In this document: positions 1 to 5,490 of the stretch, in pieces
Layout: every line of letters starts with the position of its first letter
Position numbering within the stretch: the stretch's first letter is position 1
Assembly (NCBI GenBank): GCA_045576675.1
Contig: JAZNGX010000147.1
Span: 1-6,145, forward strand
Source: JAZNGX01 sp045576675
GTDB lineage: Bacteria > Bacillota > Clostridia > Monoglobales > Firm-18
DNA length: 6,145 nucleotides
Direction: 5' to 3'
Translations under genes and position numbers: made by a program
Notes under the pieces: model-generated
Databases searched by the model: none
Seen by the model: only the letters and a program-made list of their open reading frames with translations
Told to the model about the DNA's origin: nothing

Positions 1-61
1 CCTTACAATACAAGTTTACCATATAAAACCACAAAAATCAATCGGCATATTTCAACATAAG

Positions 62-95
62 AAAAGCGGCTATGTCAACCGACACAACCGCTTTT
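62..95 (-). terminator. Intrinsic terminator of the five-gene operon
   Basis: Inverted repeat 4 bases past the stop codon of the LysR gene. Read on the minus strand, a 15-bp stem (AAAAGCGGUUGUGUC pairing with GACAUAGCCGCUUUU) closes on a GGUU loop. The pairing is complete when two G·U wobbles are counted, and the 3' arm ends in UUUU. On the plus strand the two wobble pairs become A/C mismatches, so the structure favours minus-strand transcripts. The U-tract is short (four U, then C). Confidence 0.85.
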
Positions 96-99
96 ATCA

Positions 100-1011
100 T
101 CATATCATAAGACCATCAATAATCTCTTTTAAGTATTCAATAAACTGAATATCATATTTGCTTTTTATATAATCCTTTCTATAAATCAAAACATCATGCG
201 AACGCTCGCCCTCGATTTTTCGCTGAACAAGCTTATATTTTTTCAAAGTTTCCTCTGTAACAGGAGGTGACAGAGCATATGCAAGAGAGGTGGAAAGCAG
301 ATTATATCGGCTGCTTCGCTCAAACATATAAATTTTCTTTTTTGACTGTGCCATCCGTTGCACCTTAAGCTCTGCTGTAGACATAAATGGAACAGACAAA
401 TCGCCACGCATAACCTGAACATAATCTGAAAGCTTTGTTCTGTCCAGCTTTTCTTCATTTGCGAGCGGATGATTTTCAGACATTATTGCAAGTCTTTCAA
501 AGTCCCAGATTTCTTCATAATCAAGGTTTTTATCCTTGAAAAAGCTCACGAAATTCTGCAGATAATTCTTCTCCCATCTTACAATTCCCATATCAAAGTC
601 GCCGTCAGCAACAGCCTGAGCTGCAGTTACGGAATCAGTTTCTTTAAATTTTATATCCATTTCGTTGCTGTCAATCGTATTTGCAAGCTTTATAAATGCC
701 CTGTAAACATAGTCAGCCTGAGCTGCACACAAGCTGAAATTTACAATATTCTTGCTTTTGTTAATATAAATATCTTCGATTTCAGAAACCTTATTAAGAA
801 TATTTTTTGCATACACCAAAAACTCACGTCCTGCAGGGGTAACAATAACACCTGTTGAAGCACGCTTGAATATTGATATTCCAATCTCAGCTTCAAGATC
901 TTTAACCGCCTTGCTGAGATTAGGTTGCCCCATAAAAAGGTTTTCTGCAGCCTGAGTTATTGAGCCTGCCTTTTCAATTTCAACAACGTATTTAAACTGC
1001 GAAAGATTCAT
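100..1011 (-). CDS. LysR-type transcriptional regulator (operon-terminal)
   Basis: DNA-binding regulator of 303 residues, normal LysR length. The N-terminal winged helix-turn-helix lies at about residues 1-65: the start MNLSQFKYVVEIEKAGSITQ, AAENLFMGQPNLSKAVKDLE as the helix-turn-helix core, then the wing ending in TPAGREF. The effector-binding domain (periplasmic-binding-protein fold) runs from about residue 90 to the end. The ATG start overlaps the stop of the upstream peptidase gene (ATGA), and AGGAG sits 7 bases ahead of it, inside the end of the peptidase gene, so translation is probably coupled. LysR genes usually diverge from their targets; this one is the last gene of a co-directional operon, so it may give feedback on its own operon. 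The ligand cannot be read from sequence. The LysR assignment is firm; the regulon is unknown. Confidence 0.93.
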   Translation of the reverse strand: MNLSQFKYVVEIEKAGSITQAAENLFMGQPNLSKAVKDLEAEIGISIFKRASTGVIVTPAGREFLVYAKNILNKVSEIEDIYINKSKNIVNFSLCAAQADYVYRAFIKLANTIDSNEMDIKFKETDSVTAAQAVADGDFDMGIVRWEKNYLQNFVSFFKDKNLDYEEIWDFERLAIMSENHPLANEEKLDRTKLSDYVQVMRGDLSVPFMSTAELKVQRMAQSKKKIYMFERSSRYNLLSTSLAYALSPPVTEETLKKYKLVQRKIEGERSHDVLIYRKDYIKSKYDIQFIEYLKEIIDGLMI

Positions 1012-1481
1012 TTTTTTGCTCCTAAAACAGTTCTTTTAATTTTGCTTAAAGCTCGTCTTGTGTAATATCTTATTCTTTTTACAACACGGCGAGCGTACAG
1101 TCTCTTTAAATATGCCGCATATTCCTTATTGTCAGGCGTAACAGTTTGTCCGTCACGCTTTAATGCAGTCATAAGCCCTATTATCATACTGTCCGTAACG
1201 TTATATTCGTACTGAAACTGATTGTCGCCACACAAAACATAGCTGTTCTTTTTCACCTTAACAATTCTATGTAGCACAAACTGACCGTTCGTGCGTTTGT
1301 AAAGTATAGCATCATACTTTTGAGGTTTTCTTAAAAGCGGACTTATAATAACACTGTCCTGCCCTTCACGGATAAGGGGCATCATACTTTGCCCGTTAGG
1401 CATAAAGCTTACGCTGCCGCCATTTTCCAATATCTCTTCTATAAAAGGCTCTATATCTTTTAAATATACTGATTTTGACAT
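1008..1481 (-). CDS. S24/S26-family serine peptidase-like protein, soluble, basic tail
   Basis: Small protein of 157 residues related to signal peptidase I/LexA-type serine peptidases. What is seen: the box GQSMMPLIREG with candidate nucleophile Ser32, the segment VLHRIVKV with His71, and CGDN with Asp86. HRIV plus GDN resembles the Ser-His signal peptidases (SipW/ER type) rather than the Ser-Lys LepB type. Unlike signal peptidases there is no N- or C-terminal transmembrane helix. The last 37 residues carry about 14 Lys/Arg and no acidic residue, in a pattern that fits an amphipathic cationic helix. I start at ATG 1481: a GTG in the same frame at 1490 lies inside the ribosome binding site. 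The gene begins 10 bases after the lipoprotein stop and overlaps the LysR start by 4 bases. Family confidence is good. Its substrate, and whether it cleaves anything, are unknown. Confidence 0.82.
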   Translation of the reverse strand: MSKSVYLKDIEPFIEEILENGGSVSFMPNGQSMMPLIREGQDSVIISPLLRKPQKYDAILYKRTNGQFVLHRIVKVKKNSYVLCGDNQFQYEYNVTDSMIIGLMTALKRDGQTVTPDNKEYAAYLKRLYARRVVKRIRYYTRRALSKIKRTVLGAKK

Positions 1482-1486
1482 TTTTG

Positions 1487-1493
1487 TCACCTC
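1487..1493 (-). promoter_or_regulatory. Ribosome binding site of the S24/S26 peptidase gene
   Basis: GAGGTGA on the minus strand is a seven-base match to the anti-Shine-Dalgarno complement, 5 bases before ATG 1481. It overlaps the TGA stop of the lipoprotein gene and contains the GTG at 1488-1490, which therefore is unlikely to be the true start. Confidence 0.75.
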
Positions 1494-1944
1494 AGAAAAT
1501 CAAATTTTCAATTACTTTTTTCGCCTCATTGCTGTCGGCTGACACACATAGCACCGCCACATTCCCCGAATATAACACAACTGCATTCTTTAATCTTTCA
1601 ATTTCAGCAGGAATGTATGTTTCATAGCTTTTTATCTGAGCTTGTATTCTTTTTTCAAAAAGTGCTTTATCGGCATCTGTTAGCTTTTCAAATTCAACTA
1701 CTGTTACTTCTTCTGCTGTTGCACCGCTTCCTATATATGTGGCAGATTCTTCAACATTTTCATCATCAAAGCCATACACAGCTTCTGCAATATCATCATC
1801 AATAAGCTCAAGCTTGTCTTCAAACGAAATTGCGGCAACAATTTCTGCCGCAGCTTTTTCAGCATCTATGTCTTTTTGTGGATTTCCACAGGCAGTCAAC
1901 AGCATCGCAACCGCCACCACTGCTATCAGTAAATCAGATTTCAT
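1492..1944 (-). CDS. DUF4358-type lipoprotein
   Basis: Predicted surface lipoprotein of 150 residues. A short signal peptide with hydrophobic core (LLIAVVAVAML) ends in the lipobox LLTAC, so Cys19 would be lipidated after cleavage by signal peptidase II. The mature part is acidic, helical and carries the marks I associate with DUF4358: a Y-x-G-x-G-A-x-A-E-E block at about residues 70-80, then a predicted long helix with EKRIQAQIKSYETYIPAE, then AVVLYSGNVAVLCVS near the end. The family has no established function. The start is taken as ATG 1944 with AAAGGAG 9 bases upstream; a TTG one codon earlier (1947) would be spaced 6 bases and cannot be excluded. The gene overlaps the end of the SGNH hydrolase gene by 11 bases, which suggests translational coupling and a shared extracytoplasmic job. 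Confidence 0.87.
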   Translation of the reverse strand: MKSDLLIAVVAVAMLLTACGNPQKDIDAEKAAAEIVAAISFEDKLELIDDDIAEAVYGFDDENVEESATYIGSGATAEEVTVVEFEKLTDADKALFEKRIQAQIKSYETYIPAEIERLKNAVVLYSGNVAVLCVSADSNEAKKVIENLIF

Positions 1945-2641
1945 CAAGTTTTTCTCCTTTTATAAACTTTAGCCAACGCTGACAGAATTGCAAATTAAGA
2001 TGTATGCCGTCTGTCGAGGCTTCTTTATATAAATTTCCGTTTTCGTCGCACATTATACTATGCGTATCAAGACATTTCATCTGCCTCTTGTTACTTATAT
2101 TTTTAATAATTTCGTTGAATTCTGCAATTCTTTCATTATTCACATAATCCTTTGGATTTTTCATAAGTTCACGGTTTACAGGCATTATAGTCTGCAATAT
2201 AATTTCAGCCTGCGGACAGGCTTCCGCTATTTCATCAAGCATACGGTTGTATGCCTGCTCAAAGGACTGTGAATAAGCCCATCCAAGTTCGTTTGTTCCA
2301 AGCATAATATAGACTCGCTCAAGGCTGTTTTCAGCAATTGCCTGAACAATTGTTTTGCTTTCATCAATCAAAGGCTTTTCAACAACATCACTCACTGTAA
2401 GACCGGTTTCAGTATAAAAGGTTGCATCCGTAAGCCCTGAATATAGCATAAGTCCCTGAGTGCGTGAGTTTCCGATAAATGCGGCTTTTGAAAAATCCGT
2501 AATTATTTCAGGTTCCGGCATTTTATCAGGTTCGGTTATATTCTCAGGTATACTTACAAAGCTTTTTGCGTTGTTTAGTCCAATTGCACCTGCCAGCAAA
2601 AATACAAATATCACAAACACAGTTGTGTAAATTTTTCTCAC
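1934..2641 (-). CDS. Membrane-anchored SGNH/GDSL hydrolase
   Basis: Esterase-fold protein of 235 residues, probably outside the membrane. Residues 4-22 form one hydrophobic signal or anchor segment with no lipobox cysteine, followed by a Pro/Glu-rich linker (about 31-48). The SGNH blocks are in order: FIGNSRTQG (nucleophile Ser59, GNS in place of GDS), a Gly near 80, GTNELG (Asn117), and DGIHLN (Asp211 and His214), so the catalytic set appears intact. Such enzymes remove, or sometimes add, acyl groups on glycans, lipids or peptidoglycan; the substrate is not evident here. The start is GTG 2641, since GAGGAG 8 bases upstream fits it and no nearby ATG does. The ribosome binding site lies in the last codons and stop of the ABC gene, leaving a 5-base gap. 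Confidence 0.9.
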   Translation of the reverse strand: MRKIYTTVFVIFVFLLAGAIGLNNAKSFVSIPENITEPDKMPEPEIITDFSKAAFIGNSRTQGLMLYSGLTDATFYTETGLTVSDVVEKPLIDESKTIVQAIAENSLERVYIMLGTNELGWAYSQSFEQAYNRMLDEIAEACPQAEIILQTIMPVNRELMKNPKDYVNNERIAEFNEIIKNISNKRQMKCLDTHSIMCDENGNLYKEASTDGIHLNLQFCQRWLKFIKGEKLDEI

Positions 2642-2646
2642 TTAAA

Positions 2647-4371
2647 TTACTCCTCAAATTGAATTTTGCACAATTTTGCATAAAGACCATCTTTTGCAAC
2701 AAGCTCTTCATGCGTTCCGATTTCGGCAATTTCGCACTTGTCAAGCACAACGATTTTATCTGCGTTGCGTACAGTTGAAAGTCTGTGAGCTATAATTATA
2801 GTGGTTCTGTTCATAATAACTCTGTCAATTGCCTTTTGAATAAGCTTTTCTGTAGCAGTATCAACCGATGCAGTTGCCTCGTCAAGTATTAAAACAGGCG
2901 AGTTTCTAAGCACCGCCCTTGCTATAGAAAGTCTTTGTTTTTGACCACCGGACAAACGCACACCGCGTTCACCTATAACTGTATCATAACCATTCTCAAA
3001 GCCCATAATAAACTCGTGTGCATTCGCAACCTTTGCGGCATTTATTATCTGATCGTCTGTTGCACCTGCAACACCATACGCAATGTTTTCCGCAACAGTA
3101 CCATTAAACAAAAACACGTCCTGCAAAACAACACTTATATTGTCACGCAGGGATTTAAGCGTAACATCGGATATGTTATGCCCGTCCAGCCTTATTGTTC
3201 CGCTAACAGGGTCGTAAAAACGTGCGATAAGGCTTATAAAAGTTGTTTTACCAACACCTGTAGGGCCAACAAGCGCAACCGTTTCACCGGGATTTATTTC
3301 AAGCGAAATATTTTTTAATACATCTATTCCGTTACCGTATTCAAACGAAACATTTTCAAAGCTTATACTTCCTTTAACATCTGTTATGTCATACGCACTG
3401 TCACTGTCGGTAATTTCAGACGGAGTGTCAAGCAGTTCAAAAATTCTGTCAGCCGCCGCAAGAGAATTCTGCAAATCCTCGTTAAGTCTGCCCATATTAC
3501 GAACCGGCTGATAAAGCTTGCTGAGATAAAGAATAAATGCAACAATATCCGCCGCAACGACAACACCCTTCACCGCAAGAAAGCCACCTGCTGCAACAAC
3601 AATTACTGTGCCAAGATTGTTAACAAGCTCAATAAACGGATGATAAACTGCACCACGTGTTAGCGCATACATTGTTGTGTCACGCTGTTGCTTTGCTTTT
3701 TTACCAACACGCTCACTTTCACGCTCGTGTTGATTAAAAAGCTGAATTTCCTTCATTCCCGAAATATCGTCCTGCAAAACTGCGTTAAGCTCTCCAAGCT
3801 CCTGATGCGAACGTTTGAAAACAGGGCGCACTTTTTTTGCATAATAGCTAACACCAAAAGCGATTATTGGCATAATAATCAATGAAAAAAGCGCAAGAAC
3901 ATAGTTTATAAACAAAAGTATAATAAACACGCCTGCAAACATAAATGAATTTATCACAAGGTCAGGCAAGGCGTGAGCAATTAAAACCTCTAATGCAGAG
4001 CTGTCATTTGTAACACGGCTCATAAGCTGACCCGTCTGCTTGTCGTTATAAAACCTCATTGAAAGGTGTTCAAGCTTTTCAAAAAGCATTATTCTTAAAT
4101 CAGCAATAAAATGCCAAGCACTGTGGTGAAGAAAAAACGAACGCATAAACTGCCCAAAAGCCATTATAACATAAAGTGTAAGAAGCATAACTGCAATTGT
4201 TGTTGTTTGCTCTGATATCATTCCGCCATCGGTAACAAGGCTTATAAAATTTCTTATAAGCATCGGCGAATAAAGCTCTGCAACAGTTGTTATAACAAGC
4301 CCTAAAGTACCTATAACCAAATATATCCAATATTGCTTTGCCATTTTAACCAGACGGATAAGCTGTCTCAT
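2647..4371 (-). CDS. ABC exporter half-transporter (fused permease and ATPase)
   Basis: Multidrug/lipid/peptide-type exporter half; two copies would form the pump in the cytoplasmic membrane. Numbered from ATG 4371 (574 residues), six membrane helices fall near 14-34, 57-80, 136-155, 157-177, 248-269 and 271-285. The ATPase domain follows with Walker A GPTGVGKT (369-376), Q-loop Gln417, signature LSGGQ (473-477), Walker B VLILDE with Glu498, D-loop SVD and switch His529, all intact. There is no N-terminal C39 peptidase domain, so it is not a bacteriocin-processing exporter. In-frame ATGs also exist at 4395 and 4380. The 4395 codon lies only 3 bases from the -10 box and would fall upstream of the expected transcript start. 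4371 has a weak GTGGG 9 bases upstream and is preferred, with 4380 possible. First gene of the operon. The substrate is unknown. Confidence 0.93.
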   Translation of the reverse strand: MRQLIRLVKMAKQYWIYLVIGTLGLVITTVAELYSPMLIRNFISLVTDGGMISEQTTTIAVMLLTLYVIMAFGQFMRSFFLHHSAWHFIADLRIMLFEKLEHLSMRFYNDKQTGQLMSRVTNDSSALEVLIAHALPDLVINSFMFAGVFIILLFINYVLALFSLIIMPIIAFGVSYYAKKVRPVFKRSHQELGELNAVLQDDISGMKEIQLFNQHERESERVGKKAKQQRDTTMYALTRGAVYHPFIELVNNLGTVIVVAAGGFLAVKGVVVAADIVAFILYLSKLYQPVRNMGRLNEDLQNSLAAADRIFELLDTPSEITDSDSAYDITDVKGSISFENVSFEYGNGIDVLKNISLEINPGETVALVGPTGVGKTTFISLIARFYDPVSGTIRLDGHNISDVTLKSLRDNISVVLQDVFLFNGTVAENIAYGVAGATDDQIINAAKVANAHEFIMGFENGYDTVIGERGVRLSGGQKQRLSIARAVLRNSPVLILDEATASVDTATEKLIQKAIDRVIMNRTTIIIAHRLSTVRNADKIVVLDKCEIAEIGTHEELVAKDGLYAKLCKIQFEE

Positions 4372-4398
4372 TTTTTTCATCCCACTTTCTATCATAAC

Positions 4399-4427
4399 AT
4401 TATATCACTGACAGTATTCTTTTTCAA
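4399..4427 (-). promoter_or_regulatory. Promoter of the ABC/SGNH/lipoprotein/peptidase/LysR operon
   Basis: Minus-strand TTGAAA (4427-4422), a 17-base spacer, then TATAAT (4404-4399): five of six and six of six matches to the housekeeping sigma consensus. Transcription should start near 4392. A very AT-rich block at 4441-4458 lies upstream and could act like an UP element. Confidence 0.78.
4407..4415. promoter_or_regulatory. Short dyad in the operon promoter spacer (possible operator)
   Basis: ACTG-A-CAGT is a perfect 9-base dyad between the -35 and -10 boxes. A protein bound here would block RNA polymerase. It is short enough to be chance. Confidence 0.25.
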
Positions 4428-4460
4428 TGGATAACATACAAAAAATTATAATATTTTTAA

Positions 4461-4477
4461 ATAAGGGAATTACTTAT
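4461..4477. promoter_or_regulatory. ATAAG-N7-CTTAT dyad upstream of the operon promoter
   Basis: Five-base inverted arms with a 7-base centre, about 69 to 85 bases upstream of the predicted operon transcript start and just past the second LysR gene. LysR proteins bind interrupted dyads in roughly this region, but the classical T-N11-A spacing is not met. It could equally be a weak hairpin, and it is too AT-rich with no U-tract to count as a terminator of the LysR gene. Confidence 0.25.
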
Positions 4478-4483
4478 ATTGTA

Positions 4484-5356
4484 TTAATGAATTAACTTCA
4501 AAAACTCCTGAGCCGCCTTAGAAAGCGGTGAATGCTTCAAATATGCATATCCTATGCTTCTTGCAGGCAAGGGCGGGCAAAGCCTCATTTTCTGCACCTT
4601 TTTCTGCTCGAGGCTTTCCTTTGAAAACTCTTCTATAACGCACGACACACCAAGATGAATAGATGCAAAACGAAGCAAAAGCTCGTGTGCGGCAATTTCA
4701 ATCTGTGGCTTAAGTTCAATGTTCTTTTGCCGAAATTTTTCATTAATATAATGCCTTGTTGCTGAGTTTTTTTCAAGCAGAATAAGTGGCTCTTCCGCCA
4801 TATCTGCCCACGAATATTGCGTCTTAACTTCTTGTTCGGGACTGCATACAAATATATCGTGAATTTCAAAACAAGGCTCAATGCAAAGCTCGTCATCATC
4901 AACAGGCAGATTAACAAAAGCAAGCTCTGCCTTGCCTTCCTTTACAAGCTGAAGCATATGATGCGAATATGAATTAGCCATTTCAATGCGTATTCCGGGA
5001 TAAGTTGCGTGAAATCTTTCAAGATAAGGCAGCAGATAATGACTCGTAATAGTGTCACCTGCAGCAATCACAAGCGAACCGCCTTCAAGATGATGAAGCC
5101 GTGCAAGCATAGTTTCACCCTGCTCGATTGAACTCATTGCACTTTCAACCTTTTGAAACAGCACCTCACCCTCTTTTGTGAGCGTAACTCCACGGCGTGA
5201 ACGGGTAAAAAGCTGCGTGTCAAGATCCTGTTCAAGCTGATGAATACATTGAGAAATTGCAGACTGAGAAATGTAAAGATGCTTTGCCGCAATTGAAAAC
5301 GACTCATATCGGGCAGTTTCATAAAAAATCCTATAATAATCAAGCTTGGTTTTCAT
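4484..5356 (-). CDS. LysR-type transcriptional regulator (divergent from cofE-like gene)
   Basis: Regulator of 290 residues. The winged helix-turn-helix is at residues 1-65: LDYYRIFYETARYESFSIAA, KHLYISQSAISQCIHQLEQD, then LFTRSRRGVTLTKEGE. The coiled linker spans about 66-92. The effector domain follows, opening with LVIAAGDTITSHYLLPYLER, close to the usual LysR ligand-pocket start. ATG 5356 is chosen because AAGGAG lies 7 bases upstream; an in-frame GTG at 5374 is upstream of that site. It has its own strong promoter, overlapping that of the divergent cofE-like gene, so control of that gene plus self-repression is the likely role (inference from LysR family practice). No convincing terminator follows it, so some transcripts may run on into the ABC operon. 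The ligand is unknown. Confidence 0.93.
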   Translation of the reverse strand: MKTKLDYYRIFYETARYESFSIAAKHLYISQSAISQCIHQLEQDLDTQLFTRSRRGVTLTKEGEVLFQKVESAMSSIEQGETMLARLHHLEGGSLVIAAGDTITSHYLLPYLERFHATYPGIRIEMANSYSHHMLQLVKEGKAELAFVNLPVDDDELCIEPCFEIHDIFVCSPEQEVKTQYSWADMAEEPLILLEKNSATRHYINEKFRQKNIELKPQIEIAAHELLLRFASIHLGVSCVIEEFSKESLEQKKVQKMRLCPPLPARSIGYAYLKHSPLSKAAQEFLKLIH

Positions 5357-5363
5357 ATTAGCT

Positions 5364-5369
5364 CTCCTT
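5364..5369 (-). promoter_or_regulatory. Ribosome binding site deciding the start of the second LysR gene
   Basis: AAGGAG on the minus strand with a 7-base spacer to ATG 5356. It lies downstream of the alternative GTG at 5374, which argues against that longer start. Confidence 0.8.
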
Positions 5370-5393
5370 ATCACTGTTGTAAGTTTTATCTAT

Positions 5394-5422
5394 TTTACTA
5401 ATAGTTATAATTGTATTATAAT
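5394..5422 (+). promoter_or_regulatory. Promoter of the cofE-like gene
   Basis: TTTACT (5394-5399), a 17-base spacer and TATAAT (5417-5422). The -10 box is perfect; the -35 matches TTGACA at four of six. Predicted start near 5429, giving a leader of about 60 bases. A second TATAAT at 5406-5411 has a poorer -35. Confidence 0.55.
5405..5421. promoter_or_regulatory. 17-bp dyad over both divergent -10 boxes (candidate operator)
   Basis: TTATAAT-TGT-ATTATAA has perfect 7-base arms. It covers the whole -10 box of the LysR promoter and most of that of the cofE-like promoter, so a bound repressor would silence both. Part of the symmetry may simply come from TATAAT boxes facing each way in AT-rich DNA. 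Confidence 0.4.
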
Positions 5423-5443
5423 AATATATGTAAAGAAAGTCAA
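5415..5443 (-). promoter_or_regulatory. Promoter of the second LysR gene
   Basis: Minus-strand TTGACT (5443-5438), a 17-base spacer, TATAAT (5420-5415): eleven of twelve consensus matches. Predicted start near 5408, leader of about 50 bases. Confidence 0.78.
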
Positions 5444-5477
5444 TAGCCGAAATCGGTTTAATTTATATTGGCTAATC

Positions 5478-5483
5478 AGGAGG
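5478..5483 (+). promoter_or_regulatory. Ribosome binding site of the cofE-like gene
   Basis: AGGAGG, 7 bases before ATG 5491. Full-strength site that fixes the start. Confidence 0.88.
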
Positions 5484-5490
5484 AATATTT

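Noticed and set aside
469..858. 129-codon plus-strand open frame
   Set aside because: Antisense to the first LysR gene; no supporting signal.
1739..1972. Serine/alanine-rich plus-strand open frame
   Set aside because: Mirror of the Glu/Asp/Ala-rich lipoprotein gene in another frame; its odd composition is explained by that.
1008..2641. Hidden precursor peptide gene for the exporter/peptidase pair
   Set aside because: Gaps between operon genes are at most 10 bases and no short frame with its own ribosome binding site was seen; the exporter also lacks a C39 domain.
2935..3318. 127-codon plus-strand open frame
   Set aside because: Antisense to the highly conserved ATPase domain of the ABC gene; no start signal or family resemblance.
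4461..4483. Terminator for the second LysR gene
   Set aside because: Only a 5-bp AU-rich stem with no U-tract; too weak, so readthrough remains open.
5367..5383. CTTA-N9-TAAG dyad in the second LysR leader
   Set aside because: Only four outer and two inner pairs match; the RNA hairpin would be too weak to control the ribosome binding site.
5444..5474. Riboswitch or leader hairpin ahead of the cofE-like gene (TAGCC...GGCTA, CCGA/TCGG)
   Set aside because: The stems are 4-5 bp in a leader of about 60 bases, with no known riboswitch core; not supportable.
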